64,000 nucleotides of DNA from the NCBI RefSeq assembly GCF_016802725.1, contig NC_052672.1, positions 11,914,710 through 11,978,709 on the forward strand, given 5' to 3'. Position 1 is the first letter of the stretch. Each line of letters starts with the position of its first letter. Below the pieces are notes generated by a model that was not told where the DNA came from, ran no database searches, and worked only from the letters and a program-made list of their open reading frames with translations. Shown piece by piece: positions 35,201 through 48,096 of this stretch. Position numbers and translations under genes: made by a program. The stretch comes from Solenopsis invicta (lineage: Eukaryota; Arthropoda; Insecta; Hymenoptera; Formicidae).

Positions 35201-37932
35201 GTTTATGTGTGAAACTCGATTACACAGAAATAAAATTACAAAATGTGATATAGCGATACGCGACCATTTCAATTATTAGTTTCAATTATAAGTTATGAAG
35301 TTACGAGTTGAGTTATTACGGGGGTTTAAGAAGGTCATTCAACAATTCTTAATTGACATATTTATTATTATATAATTGATTATATAATTATGTATTATGT
35401 TGTGAATTAATAATTAATATAACATTAATATTAAATTAATATACTTAAATATTATATATTAAATATATTATATATCACAATTATGTATTATATAATTGAT
35501 ATTATATAATCTTTCTTGGGCTCAAAAGTAGTTCATTGCTATACGCGCGTGTTTCTACCTGCAAAAAAATGGTCGCAAGAAGATTTGTTTTTACCGCATA
35601 TATTATAGTTGTTCTTGAAGATGACTGTGTGAAATCGATGAAAGTAATAAAAAATTAACGCGATAAAACGTGCAGTTTCTTAAGTATATACCTGCATGCA
35701 ATATATAATATAAACAGCGGTTTTCTTTTTCTTTTTTTTTTTCATAAAAGCCACAACCTGAATTCGTGCAACTGGAATTCAGACATTGCAATTGACTTTT
35801 TATGATTGCAAAAGTATCTTTCCATTGCGAGAGTTGACACATGCTCGTAAACGAGCAGAATAACAAGAGTTCAAAGTACTATCGAACACGGCGAGTAAAG
35901 TACGCCGTCTCGAGCTTGGCTAGTTCGAAGCTATGCTCGAAGCTGAACGTTCGTCGTCTTCGGATCGTAACGCCGTAAATGGAGTGATTACGACTGACTG
36001 GCGAAGCGGAGTATGCGTCGCCGCGCCTACAAGCGGCCGTACAGATCGCAAAGAAGAAAAGAGACGGGCCTCGTAGTCCGAGAAACGATGCTGACTAATC
36101 ATTCGACGAGGAACACCCCACGTAACTGGTCACGTTCCCCGCTGGTCTGTTCTCGCTATCGTCCGGCAACTTAAAATTTGCATACGTGTGCTTGTAGATT
36201 GTAAATATCCTCTTGACCGTAACTGGACTCGTGATGACATTTGACCAGCACATCACACTTTTGTGCTGTTCCATGAAAAGAAGAGATGGACATATAGAAT
36301 TAATAATTATATTTTGTAATAATAATATGCCAAATTTTCAGTTTCTTTGTCGCGTAGCCTTTCCAAACAAAATTCTATTTTTATTTTAGAATCTATATTT
36401 GAAAATTGACAATTTCTGTGATGTATTTTATTCTCAAGTTAAACATGCACGAGAATCAAATTCATATTTCTCTATATGGATATTTTAATCTCTAATCGGT
36501 TCTTTGCCTACCTTATTTATTAGAGCTAGCTATTAATCGATCAACATAATTTAATTTAAAATAAATAGAAAGAATATTTCAAAAATCAAATCCGTCAGAT
36601 ATCTTATTCTCATTTGATTTTCTATATTGAGTAATAATGATTGGAGGAGGGGGAGGGTCGCTTTGAAGCGAAAAAATGATTTAAGTAGGTTTACGTTGTA
36701 GGTTTCGGCGTTGTGTCTGACAGCAGACGAGATCGAGGCTCAGAGAAGTGGCTGGAACCTAAATCCCAACACGCAGTATCACATTCAGACCGATGAGGGT
36801 CCGGAGAGATTTTTTCGCTTTCAAACAGCGAACGGTCAGTACAGAAAAGAGAAGAGATTGGCTGATGGCACGGTGATCGGCACCGAAGGCTGGTTGGACC
36901 CTCTCGGATATTTACGACTGAAGGATTACATCGCGGATCACGAGGGATTCCGAATACTAAGGTAACCTGACCATGCAGAAATAAAATTAATATTCGATTA
37001 AGCTGAAACTAAAATCGCTAAAAACCAATAATAATTAAGCGCCGAGTGACGAACTCATCGCTCGAACCCTTTCAGGTCGAAGATGGTTTACGTGGGTAAG
37101 GACCGACCTATTCAGGACGCGGTGGCGGAAACAAAGAAGGTTCCAGCACAAACCGGAATCTTGGCCAGACCCAAAAGGCCACCTAATCCGTTCAGGTAAA
37201 AATAAAAAAAGAGTAGTCAAAATTAGAAAATTCATCGTGTTAAAATGTAATTTGTTAGAGAGACAAATTAAAACATGCATGTTATAAATTAACTTTTTAA
37301 AAACACTAGAAATTTACGAGAATCTTTAACCACATCGTTACAGACGACCAGATCCTAACGCCGTCATACCGCTGTCCGGCAACGACATCACTTCCGGTTA
37401 TTACGTTCCGACGACCATCAGACCTCGACCAATTTCGAGAAACAATTATTACCCAAGTCGATCAGGTTACCCTTCATCTGGCCTTCAGAGCCTGGATACC
37501 TATCACCGACCACAGGCGTTCTATCGCGGATCAGCAGCTCGACCACCGACTCAGATTCTCGAGGCTCCCTACGATCCCGCTATCGGAAGCTCGACTATCA
37601 GGTCGAGCTATCAATCGCCCATTTCTCGAAACGACGATTTCTCGCCGTACGACGGCACTCACACTACCGCGAACGGTTTCCAATATTATTTAAGGAGACA
37701 GTATCACGAGGAGGAACGACAGCCCGAAGGCAACAATATTGGCTCGTTCGGCTACATCGATCCGTTCGGTATCAGACGGGTGATTTATTACAAGACGGAT
37801 CCGTTCACCGGCGGATTCCTCCACAAGAAGAACAATCGGTACGTCGGCTTCAATGCAACGCCATACGATCCTCTTCCGCCTGATCTGTCCAGAACGCGGC
37901 TCTCGAGAGCCCCCCCGACGAGCACCTCGTAA
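23202..37932 (+). CDS. R&R (chitin_bind_4) cuticular protein, 334 aa
   Basis: Secreted structural cuticle protein. Exons: 23202-23237 (candidate 1a), 36702-36961, 37076-37195 and 37344-37932. The exon 1a junction is phase 0 and the following ones phase 2. Exon 1a encodes MRRGLASVLPLV and joins VSALCLTADE in exon 2 to make a typical signal peptide. Residues of about 50-97 form a divergent R&R chitin-binding domain (FRFQTANGQYRKEK through DHEGFRI). The remainder is rich in Pro, Tyr, Ser and Arg with repeated Y-Y and PRP-type patterns and has no second domain. The first intron is about 13.5 kb, and an alternative first exon lies inside it. Exons 2-4 are secure; the choice of first exon rests on phase, donor quality (GTGAGT) and the hydrophobic peptide. 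Confidence 0.8.
24970..25225. other. CpG-dense island in AT-rich surroundings
   Basis: Dense in CG dinucleotides, with a run of short CACGCAC-type units at its left edge and CGACGCGACGCGGCGACG in the middle. Candidate regulatory DNA; no exon recognised. Confidence 0.4.
29872..29910 (+). CDS. Alternative first coding exon (1b) of the cuticular gene
   Basis: ATG at 29872 begins MILRTCLCINLLT and is followed directly by a GTAGGA donor in phase 0. Spliced to 36702 it gives MILRTCLCINLLT-VSALCLTAD, a second plausible signal peptide for the same mature protein (335 aa in total). The donor is weaker than that of exon 1a, and the frame is also open upstream of the ATG, so the exon may be longer or a coincidence. 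If real, it means an alternative promoter within the first intron. Confidence 0.4.
32820..33060. other. CpG-dense island with a GGC-repeat tract
   Basis: Contains GCGGCGGCGGCGGCGGCGCG near 32970-32995 and many CG dinucleotides. Frames are open on both strands here, which is expected from composition. Candidate regulatory island in the long intron. Confidence 0.4.
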
Positions 37933-39100
37933 CAGTTCCGTCGTTGTTCATCGCTTTGCCACGTTGTAGGCATCAAGTTTTATCGCGAAGAGCTCATCAT
38001 CCGATACCGCGTCGACGCTGGGTTTCGCTACGCTGGACGGCCTTGGTTCGACTCGATGATCTCGACCGCGAGACCGCTCGTCGAGTCGAACTGCCGCCTG
38101 TTATCGATGCTCTCTTAAGCAATCTTTGTTGATCGTGAATTTTCCAGTCCACCAATGGAACCAATGGACGTCGGAGAGAGGAAGAACAATGGTGAATATA
38201 CAGATACAATACGGCGAATGTAGAGATCGGTGCTCTATATTCTATGGGGGAAGCGATGGAGGTTCTTCGGAATTCTCGATCACCAACGTTGCTTATATAA
38301 TATATAGATATATAACGTTTTCTCGAAGTGCCACGAGTGATATTTGTCTGATGTACGACTCCGTTGTGTCAGCATCGCCAACGGTTCCCAGTATTATCCG
38401 AGATGATATAACGTTACGACGAACGAGGGGTCGATTGAATCAGGAGACGATCGAAATGCAGCGGATAAGAAGGCTCCAACAGAGAGGAGAGGAGATAAGG
38501 ATTATGTGAGATTAACACAATGACTTTTCGTCATTGAGAACCAAGGCGGCGGCTTCCTGATTCGTCGTCCTGCCTTTGTTCTGTTATTATCGCGAGCAGA
38601 TGATCGAATACCGCCAAGAGAGACAACGTTAGATGCCATGCTGGACTGTAACTCAGTTTTCAGGGAAGCGTGGTGGGACTTCCTTGAAAAAAAAAAAAAA
38701 AGAAAATCGTAGATTTCGCGTACGGACAATGTTCGCCAATCTTTCTAGTTGCGTCATCGATCCATGAAACGTGCGAAAACTTACACCCGCTATTGTCTTC
38801 GCGCTCAAGTTTCTTCCAGTAGTCTGACATTTTAGAAAGTATATTTATTCAAATTAAGGATGCAAGTGAAGCATACAAATTTACATATACAATTTTTTTT
38901 AACCTTTTTTAACAGTAAAATTTTTTAGAAACTTTAATTTGAGTTATTTAGATAACCGAAAGTTCCTACAACTTTTGTAGTTTTTGTATTTTCTGACAAT
39001 CCTTTCCGCTTGGCGAACATTGATCTGCGACAAAGAAGAACCCACCTACGGAATCAAAATAGAACGGCCGGTACTTTGGCGTGAGCGGATCGAACGTTAA
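37933..39100 (+). other. Downstream of the cuticular gene, probable 3' UTR and spacer
   Basis: The sequence after the stop at 37930-37932 is GC-balanced to about 38560 and then turns AT-rich. No AATAAA was found close to the stop, so the 3' UTR end is undetermined. The + strand open frame near 38126-38509 shows no resemblance to any family and starts in presumed 3' UTR. Confidence 0.4.
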
Positions 39101-39266
39101 CCCTGCAGTGCACTATTTTCTTATATTAGCGATACTCTACATACGTTACAACTTTATATCGCGAGGTGTACTGGTGACTTGTATCGTCGCCGAATCGCAT
39201 CTTAAAGATCTCTAACGCGAGAAACACAGCTATTATGCAATGCGTGCATTGTTGCACGTTGCAGGG
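39101..39266. mobile_element. piggyBac-type MITE, 166 bp, TTAA flanks
   Basis: The left end is TTAA followed by CCCTGCAGTGCAC; the right end is GTTGCACGTTGCAGGG followed by TTAA. Terminal CCC...GGG next to duplicated TTAA (39097-39100 and 39267-39270) is the signature of the piggyBac superfamily. The inverted repeats pair over about 15 bp with small mismatches. It has no coding capacity. Confidence 0.85.
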
Positions 39267-39270
39267 TTAA

Positions 39271-41800
39271 TTCAGCGTGAGCCGCAGATCCGGAAATCTT
39301 AATAGCTTTCTATCGCCGATTCTGCTGATGCTAGTAGTAGTAGTTTCCTTCCTAGTTTATAATGCGCGGATACTTTTCACGTACTAATTTCTCGCGGCAT
39401 ACCGGAAGGCTATCCGCTCGTGCCAAACGATGAAGAGAGGGAGATTACATATAGAATTAGTTAATCGTTAAGTTAAACCTCGTTACTTCGCGACAATGGT
39501 GCTGATTGTTAAGTAAAAGCGGATACACCGCGCACTTTCCGTTCTTTTATGGCGATGAGAACCGTGCCGTTACGCTTTGTGCGCCTAAGTCAATTGCGAT
39601 TTTCGGATTAATGTTCCCCCGCGACATTGCAACTGTCTACGTAGAAATCGTGGGGTATAATTTGTGCGTAAGGAATATCGTTTTATGCTTAACTTATTTT
39701 GCAAATAAATGTGAAAGCGAACGATCGCTTGCGCGTGAAATGTCAAACATGTGATATCAGATAGTTTACACGAAGGCAGCAAGTAAATAAAACTTTAACA
39801 CAGAAACTGTTGTTTCAGGAATATTACGGCAAAAGTACAGCCGGAAGTTTGCAGCTACTTTAATTATTTTAATCGTTTTATCTGAATATGCATTATGGAA
39901 CTGATCGAAATGGAGTCTGATTGGAATTATTTCATTTTTCCTGGAAAATACAATAAAAAGGATGTAATTGAACAATTTCAGATCGGAATCCATTCCAAAC
40001 GTCTCATAATATCCATAAAATTTGATATATTAGTGTTTTTAATACGAAAGTCGTACAATACAGTACAATTATAAAGCAATTACATTTGTGATACAGTTTC
40101 GAGTGTTCAATGCTATCGGTTCAAAATAACAATTTAACAGTTTCAGTGACGTTTGATTCGGCTTATGTAACTTTAATCGTGTGTATATTCTACCTTTTAA
40201 AATAAATAAAAATATCAATATAATAAAATAATAAAGATATTTATGTGTCTGACATTAATGAGTTTTATAAGGGTTATCGAATCGAACTGTCTAGAAAGGC
40301 GTCGACAGGCTTTCCGCTGCGACACAGACTAAAGAGAAATTCTCAATTTAATCAAGCTATCGATCATCTTGGCTTCGATAACAAATATTTTTCACAAGAC
40401 AAGTTTGACGGTAAAACCATATTTTTTTCAATCTAAAATCTATTTTCGTAATTATTTCCGCATAATTGGTCAACAATTTTGAACGTTCGCTATTTGTAGT
40501 GTCACCCGAGTTGCAAGGGACAGTGTTACCATCGACGATCCCATATCGCGTAATTGTAACGGTAGTGCAACGTGCATCCAGGAGCACCGGCATCCGCTTA
40601 TTCGATTATCATACCTCATTCAAAGTTTCACCGGCCTTGACGCGCTACCTCGTGAAAAGTTTCACCGGCCTCGGAGAGTGCGCTCTCTTTCTTTCCTCTC
40701 CGAGGAAACGAAGACTGATGCCCTTATAGATTTGTATGTACACGAAACTAACAATAAAGACGCTTCGCTCCGTTAAACACACGTCTATCCTATATTTTCT
40801 TTCCCCGACCAAGCCCAAACGCAGGAACTCTCGACGTTTGTAGGCCGTGATAATTCTTTATTCCACGGAAGGTTTATCAAGTATCTGCATGCTTGCATAT
40901 AAATTTATACGCGCATGAGAATGTACGCTTAATATGTGTAATCGATGCTGGTAAGAAGTCGATGTGCTTATTCGGATAGCGAATTATTTGAGGCCTTTCG
41001 CCACTGCATACTGATTTTCATTTTCTGCTTTTATTACTGTTGTGGTCTGACCTATATAAACTTAATAAACATCTCTAAAAATTATGTTTTGCTTTTATAA
41101 ATTTATAAATAAATTTCTTTATAATTAAAAAATGAGAAACAATTAGAAATTGAATGAATCACAACATATAGAATAAAATACTGTGCGAGAAATCGACACA
41201 GCTACTATTAAAAATGTAAATGCTCTAAAAAAAAAATGTTTTCCTTAAAATATTTAAAGAGAGAAGACTAATAAAAAATTAATAAAAAGAAGCTATCAAA
41301 AAATGGTATCAAAATTCTAAGGTCTCGCATCAAAGATAGAAATGTTCCACTATATGGCGAGGTATAAAGGTGATAGAGCCATAAATGGACATAGACGCCA
41401 TGAGGAGTAGATTAGTTTGCTGGGTACGGTACACTCTCGTGACATTCTTCTCTATCGCGACATAAGAAATGTCAGTTCCCACCCGAAGAGCACAATTACG
41501 CGGTGGCGGCGCCGCCGCAGAAAAAGAGAGAGAGAGAAGGATATAGGATTAATCATTAATGGAACGTACGGCAATGCCAGGATCTCACGTTGGGAAAGGA
41601 TCGACAAGATCAACGGTAGAAGGCTGGAAGAGCGGAGTCGAGCTTACTACACAAGCGGTGTTTCTTACTACAAATGTACATAGAATGAAAAGTGTATTTG
41701 AAACGCGAAGGGATAAAGTAACTTAACAACTTAATTGCTATATCTTAATAACGGTACAGTGCTGCGAATGCTATATCGCTGAAGAATCGACGGGAGTTCG
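39271..41800. other. Intergenic between the two cuticular protein genes
   Basis: No gene was recognised. A 16-bp direct repeat AAAGTTTCACCGGCCT occurs twice near 40621 and 40658. Composition varies from AT-rich to balanced without exon-like signals of known families. Confidence 0.45.
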
Positions 41801-44800
41801 CTATTGGTACTTTCTGTTGTTGTATTCGTCCCGCCTGTCGACCTGCTGGCTCAGCGGCTGCTGTGGTTTTTGGGCTGCTGCGCGAGCGTCTTCTTCCTAA
41901 AAGACGAAAGTCTTTATAAATCCCAGGTAACAAGCTGACGTAATTTGTCGTCATTTTGACTTCAAAATAACGTCTTTGACGACACTTTGACGTCAGAATG
42001 ACAACGTCAGTTTGTTACCCGGGACTCTTCTCATTACTACTGGTGCTAATTGGTTTTATAAGATTAAAAGAAAATGTTTTTATTTCATTGGAAAAAGGAC
42101 ATATTTCTTTGCCGGAAGTAACGCTCGCTTCATTAAACACCAACCAAGCGTTGAACCTACTAATATTGTCTGTCATTATACAAGAGACAATTGTGTCTCC
42201 AGAAAATTCCTCGCATTTTTATTTTTAACATCACTTCCCTCTTTCATTTCAAAATTTTATTTAAAAATTTGCTATCCTTATTTGCAATAATTTAAAGTTG
42301 GCACGATCAATAAACTCGTTTGATAACGATAAAGCGTTAATTATTATGAAGCAGTTTTAATTAGATGCAAATGTCTCGGCATAGAACTGTTGATCTCATG
42401 CTTTCTGCCACGCATAAAAGATAAGAGTGCAGTTTTCGACAAGTTAAAAGAGATAACTAGTAGCTGGTTATTTCTAGTACCGACACAATAATTAACGAGA
42501 GTTGAAAGGAAATAACATGCAAGCAGCTACCTTCTTTCTTCTCTTCGCACAGGTCATTCATACCATAAAGCGGTCTTTAGCTTTTACATCGATATGGATC
42601 GCTATCACGATTTCGCAAGTGCGCTGGTCGTACGCAGATAACTGAATGGCTTTTCGCAAACCCTGCTTGGAAACCGTGACCTATGCTAGCTATGGCGAAA
42701 CAGAAGTCCTTCCCATAAGATCGCAGAGAACGTCTTCCATAAAGGTGAACATGAGACGTGAATAGAGATGATAAGAAGAAAGATGAGCGAGAGATGAGGG
42801 GAGCATTAAGTAGGGATAATCGAGGACAGAAAACTGTGAATGGACTTTAACGTGCAATGAAGTAGTAAAATTTTACATGCTATTACAACGTCACGTAAAT
42901 CTTGAATGAATCTGCTCTTTCAATAATTCATACTTTTATATCTAATAAAACTATGTAACTCTTCATCGTAATTCCTTTAATAGAAACCTTAACGTCAATA
43001 CCTGTTATAACATGCGTGTGTGTTAATAGAAATTGTTTATTTCGGACAATCCACTAGAATTAATATTAACTACGACTTTTATGCAAGAATGAACACGCAA
43101 CAACAATTTTACGCGGTTGACTTTACGTTCATTGGTTTGTTTTATTAAAATACTATAATAATATATGTATTTGTTCAGTCATGGCTCTTGTGACTTCTGT
43201 TTCAACACTCGTTACATAGGCATAGTTCAATTTTTTACCAAAGTATTATTAATAAATTATTTCATGTGTATTTATTAATTTTATTTTGAACTAAGCAAAA
43301 TTTTACGCATCAAAATTGTTTCCTTCTTCATGTTTTTGTAATAAAATACATTATCTGTTAATTTACGTCTTTTAATGCTCGTTCTTTTATTTCTCACATA
43401 ATTGCAAATTAATATTATTACGTCGTAAACAATTTTATCTAGAACGAGCAAATAGTCCATTGCTGTATCTACAGTGGATTAATATATTGTCAACACGCTC
43501 TACTTTGGAATTAATATGAAATTAATATTAAATTAATATTTTGGAATTAATATGAAATTAATATGAAATTAATATTTTGCAAGTAAAACCGTTTTATTTA
43601 ATTAGAAACCCGTAGCGTGCAATTTCACGAAATCAAGCGGTGCGACTTAAAAGTAATCGTGGAAAGAGCATAATGGGGGTTGGACGGAAGAGGAAAGGTC
43701 GTGAGTATACTTACCTCTTGCTGACGAATACCCGCATAGATGAGGTCGAGGCCTTTCTGGATCTCCGCGCTAACGGGCGGTGGCGTGGGAATGTGATCGC
43801 CCTGCGCATGAAAACCGGTCTCGTCGGCGGTATAGTGAATGGTGATCAGCTGTCCCTCGGGACTCGTGTACGAGAAGGTGCCTTGCTGTACGATCGCCTC
43901 AGCCCGATCCTCACCTTCGCCGATAGTCTTGATGTAGCCGCTTTCCTCGGCGATGATGTTGTTGCCCGTTTCGTAACTGCGGAGTTCAACGCGTGTTAAA
44001 TAATCGATTGCGCAAAGCGACCCAGAAAGCCGATCAATCCGCGTTACGTAATGCCAAAATGCGCGCTGACGAATTTTGTACGAATTCGAGACATCAGGTA
44101 CAAAAAACGCGTCCGATATCCCACGTAATCCGATCCCGAAAGTGGACCGGATTACGTGGGACTCACGTGATAAAAATCAGCGAACACGCTTATAAGACAT
44201 GCGTGTTGGATCATTAACGAATTTTTTTGCTTTTTTTGAGAATGTGATGTAAAGAAAAGATCAGAGAAAGATATTTTTAATATTTGAAATATATACGTAT
44301 ATAATGTTATTATTAGTACTAATTATTTTTTAAAATTTTTATTAAAAATTATAGTTGGCATTATTACTATAATAATTTAAGAGACTTTTTTTTTAATTTT
44401 GCAAAAATATATAATACCCTATCTTATAAGTTCCATCATGTTCCTGCTGCTTATTCCAATGCAAGATCGGGATAGGCGTAGTGCTTGTAGGTCGTCTGTT
44501 GTCAACCTGATGTTGCCCATCATCCTGCTGCTGGTAGTTGCGATTGTAATTTGGATCTTGCGCCACCGCCAATCCCAGAATCATTGCTAACGCCTGAAAA
44601 AATTACGGATGTTAGTTTAAGATTAAGATTTCGAGAAAATGTGCGCACGTTTCACAATTAGAATTACAAAACGCGCATATGTGTACGTCGTTATATCATA
44701 AGCAATGAATTACATTAATTTCCCTTTCTATAAACCGGCATTCTAAAACTGGACAAACAGGTAAAATGATCGATGAGAATACACGCGGAAGAGTATTAAA

Positions 44801-45866
44801 GCGAGTCCCAAAGTAGATTTATCGGTTTCTCTGCTACGAAATCGGACGATGCGCTCTCAGGAGATGAGTGAAAGTGAGAAGCAAATGCCAACACGGGTCA
44901 TTTAACTCCTGACCCGCAAACTCGCACAGTTGGGCCCGTCCCATTTTATCCCAGTCTACCGTAAACCCCTTCCACATTATTCTTTGATATCGCGTTGCTT
45001 GTCCCGTTGCGATCTCGTTCGTTTATCAATTTAATCAATTTAATAGATTAATTTTCCTAGCAGTATTGTTTTTAAAGTTCTATTAAGTTTAATGATTGAC
45101 TCTCAAAATAATTAGATAATTAAATAACTAGAAAGCTTCATAAAATTTTCAAAAGCGAAAAAAAGAATTCTGATATACACGGATAATGTTAAGTATTAAA
45201 AAAAAAGAGTCGTAAATAAAGATGTTTAAATATTCGAGAAAGTAGTTCTGAAAATCGAGGGGGGCATGAACTTATGTCAGCCTCTGAATTACGTAAAACT
45301 TCTCAGAATTTTAATCCCACGCGGTTCTTATTTCGTCACTTCAACGGTGCATCTCACGCATATAAATTAATAAATGCAGGTTGTCGCAATGTATCAATAA
45401 CAATGGTGGCTTCTTAAGATTCTACAAGAGTCACGTTTTTCGCTACCATGTCTTTTGTCGAACAATTCTCTTAATTAAATGTTAAATATCTTTTTTTAAT
45501 TTTTTTAATTGTTTAAGATTCAGTAAATTCGATTAAATTTGATAAATAATTTAATTAAAAAATCTATAAATTTCTAAAAACTATGTTTTATTATTTTCAA
45601 TAAACTTTATTTTAATATAAATTTACTATTTGTTCTTGAAATTAGAAAGAACGCTACAAAAAATTAAATTAAATAAGATTAATATAAATGAAGTTATTTA
45701 ACATTAATTAAGTCGATTGTTAACAAATTTCTTTCGCGATGTGGTGAATATGTGTAATACTCGAGAACGCAAAATTATTTTTTTAACCCCGAAGAGGCAG
45801 AGTCACATTGCGTTCAATTGACGTTTCGAAAAACAACCCTTTGCGGCTACTTACCACGTATTTCAT
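41801..45866 (-). CDS. RR-1 type cuticular protein, 181 aa
   Basis: Secreted cuticle protein of the R&R consensus family (endocuticle structural glycoprotein-like). Exons in transcript order: 45855-45866, 44418-44593, 43715-43976 and 41801-41896, with phases 0, 2 and 0. Exon 1 encodes only MKYV and joins ALAMILGLAVAQ in exon 2, a four-residue first exon interrupting the signal peptide as is common in insect cuticle genes. Residues of about 57-120 carry the RR-1 domain: YKIGYETGNN, then GTFSYTSPEGQLITIHY and TADETGFH. A HIPTPPP tail follows, and the C-terminus is rich in Gln and Ala. It is expected to bind chitin in soft or flexible cuticle. It stands on the strand opposite to the 36.7-kb cuticular gene, tail to tail. 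Confidence 0.93.
41921..42025. repeat. Small inverted-repeat element (MITE-like) in cuticular intron 3
   Basis: TCCCAGGTAACAAGCTGACG at the left is the imperfect reverse complement of CGTCAGTTTGTTACCCGGGA at the right, and inner TTGTCGTCATTTTGAC pairs with GTCAGAATGACAA. About 105 bp long and wholly foldable. It lies just upstream of the last exon's acceptor. Confidence 0.8.
43507..43577. repeat. AT-rich short tandem repeat
   Basis: Repeated GGAATTAATATGAAATTAAT-like units of about 10-12 bp, within intron 3 of the RR-1 gene close to exon 3. Confidence 0.7.
44119..44162. repeat. Hairpin in cuticular intron 2
   Basis: TCCCACGTAATCCG pairs exactly with CGGATTACGTGGGA, separated by about 15 bases. 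It lies in intron 2 of the RR-1 cuticular gene. Confidence 0.8.
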
Positions 45867-46000
45867 CCTGACTTGCGAGATGTGCACCTTGTTAATAAGA
45901 CGGATCGACTTGAACGTGCGACGAGAGTATGGTGGCAAACGCACGGAGATAGTCGCAAACGAACGAAATCGACTGCGATCCCAGGAGAGGAAAGAAATCT

Positions 46001-46009
46001 CCTTTTATA
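46001..46009 (-). promoter_or_regulatory. TATA box of the RR-1 cuticular gene
   Basis: The minus strand reads TATAAAAGG here, 135 bp before the start codon. A CAGTC initiator-like site lies about 30 bp downstream (complement of 45971-45975). The position and match are convincing for a regulated cuticle gene. Confidence 0.75.
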
Positions 46010-47995
46010 CTGACTCTCACTTTATCCCTACTCGAGGAGGCGATGGGCTTCGAAAGAAGCTTCGTATACTTTATGGTAAAGAGCCTACATATCTGCTGGA
46101 GTAAATGCGTGTGTGGGATAGTCGCTTCCTTTTCGTAAGAGTTCGTGTCGAGACCTCCCTGAGATCCTGATACCAAGAGGCATCCTGCTCCGATTATCAC
46201 ATCGCCATACGTGACCTTAGTCTTGGCTGAAGTCTCTGTTGCCACTCTTTCAATAACTTTCTAACGTTTCTTACTGTTTGCAAAAACTCGTCATGCTCGA
46301 TTTTATCTATGATAAAACTAAATTAAATCAAGTTCAAGTGAACTAATTAATAAATCTGTTCGCATATCGCCTCTCATTGATCTAAAATATATATTGTGTT
46401 TCATGAAAGACAATTCACGTCATACATATTCATGATCCTGCGAAAAAGTGCTCACCTTGTGCGTAACGACAAATTATGTGCACTAATAATTTTCATATAA
46501 CACCGAAACGCAAAGTGCGTAGAATTTTTCGCGAATCTAGTTATTTTTTCACTTTGCGAAAATCATTGCAGAGGTGATTCGAAACTTTCATGTATCGCTT
46601 CGCGATTCGGTTCCCCTATTCTTTGGTGCACGCAGTTTCGTAGTTTTACGAATTGTGAGACCAGCAAAACAATGGGTGAGGAACACATTCTAATATGCAT
46701 ATTTACATATGCATCAGAATGCGCGTAATAATGCCATCGCAACAACCTACGATCAATAGACAGAGACTGCGCTTCCGATTAGCGCAACACGCTTGTTCTT
46801 CGCGCGGCCTTCGGATTGCTCTCCCGTTTCTTCTTTTCATTTTTTCAGAAAACCAATAAGATGCAACTTTTGCGATTTAAATAATAATTGTGTTCCCACA
46901 CAAAACTTGCAAATGACCCCAAGACTGGCTGGAAATTAATTGAAGTAATACTTACAAAAATATCTATAATCTTATCGATTGCGCATGTGATCATTTATTA
47001 TATATTTATGTATTAAAAAATAATTAATATCGCATTTCACCTCAGCGTTTAACTAATCAAGGTTTTGTCGCGCGGAGATGAAATTTAGCGAAAGTTAGAG
47101 CCGGTTAGATCTAGTAACGTGCATAATAATTGGGAGAGCACAAGCCGTCCAACCCGAAAATTCGTAAAAATCTTATCCAAAAGTTTTGATCGCACAAAAC
47201 TCTTGCAAAATTAATTTCTTAATAAAGTCTAATCATTTGCAGTAGGATAAAGCGTGTGCCTTCTCCAGGTTCCTCTGTTGTTCGAAGGCGTGTAAGGAAG
47301 ACACCCTGTGATTATTACGCAAACGGATAGATATGCTAACTACTTTCACATAGAGTCGGCGAGGAGCCGTTGACTTCCGACGCGACATGAAATTCGCGTT
47401 CTAGCGCCTAGAGGCATCTCTCGATTATTAGGTACGTCCAATCGAACACACGGGCCGACGCTACAACGCTGCTTTCCTCGCGTACGTGCATGAAGTCTGA
47501 CGAGCGCGTCTCTCGCGTAAAATACGACCGCGGGATGAACCGATCATCGATTATAGCAGAATGTCAACTGTGATGTAATCGTTATACATAATACTTAATG
47601 CCAGGCCAGTTACGTAGCGGTAATCGTCGTTACATCGAATAAGGTGTACATTAAATGTACCACCTCATTGTGTAATTATTGCTTCATTACGTGTGCGGTT
47701 AAGCGAGAGAAAAAGGTTTTACACATCCCGGCTGAAACGTGATTACGATAACCGTAGAGGCGCGATTGTGAAATTGCTTTAACCGTTTACTGATCTTTCG
47801 CGTGGATTAAACGCAGTATTGAAAAGTCGTGGTGCACAAGGACATTTTATTATAGGAACATTGTACAGGATTGGGACGTCACAAACGCTCGCATCCGTCT
47901 GCGCTCGCGTGACTTCTGCAAAATATCGTATATGGGGAAGATAAATACATGAATGTGTTAACATATTAAGATTATTATCTCCTCGTACACACCTT
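46010..47995. other. Intergenic between the RR-1 gene and the axonemal gene
   Basis: Apart from the promoter side of the RR-1 gene at the left, no feature was recognised. The minus-strand open frame of 45892-46245 overlaps the TATA box and leader and has no family resemblance. Confidence 0.45.
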
Positions 47996-48000
47996 GTTTA

Positions 48001-48006
48001 TTTATT
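48001..48006 (-). terminator. Poly(A) signal of the SAXO-type gene
   Basis: The minus strand reads AATAAATAAA across 47997-48006, about 90 nt after the stop codon at 48097-48099. Confidence 0.75.
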
Positions 48007-48096
48007 CTCCATTCACGACGCGGGGCAAGGTTGCTGCGACAGCACTAAAATGTAATAACAGTGTAATTATCATTATTCGATATGAGAGAGATGATG

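Larger units (their letters stand above)
23238..36701 (+). other. Long first intron or intergenic stretch
   Basis: No independent gene could be supported over more than 13 kb. It holds AT-rich blocks (23.3-24.0, 26.6-27.5 and 35.2-35.5 kb) and three CpG-dense islands at about 24.97-25.25, 29.15-29.48 and 32.82-33.06 kb. Open frames inside the CpG-dense islands exist on several strands at once and reflect the scarcity of stop codons in GC-rich DNA. The islands are candidates for promoters or enhancers of the cuticular gene. Confidence 0.5.

Noticed and set aside
45892..46245. 117-codon minus-strand frame upstream of the RR-1 cuticular gene
   Set aside because: It spans the TATA box and leader of that gene and runs out of frame with its exon 1; composition explains the length.
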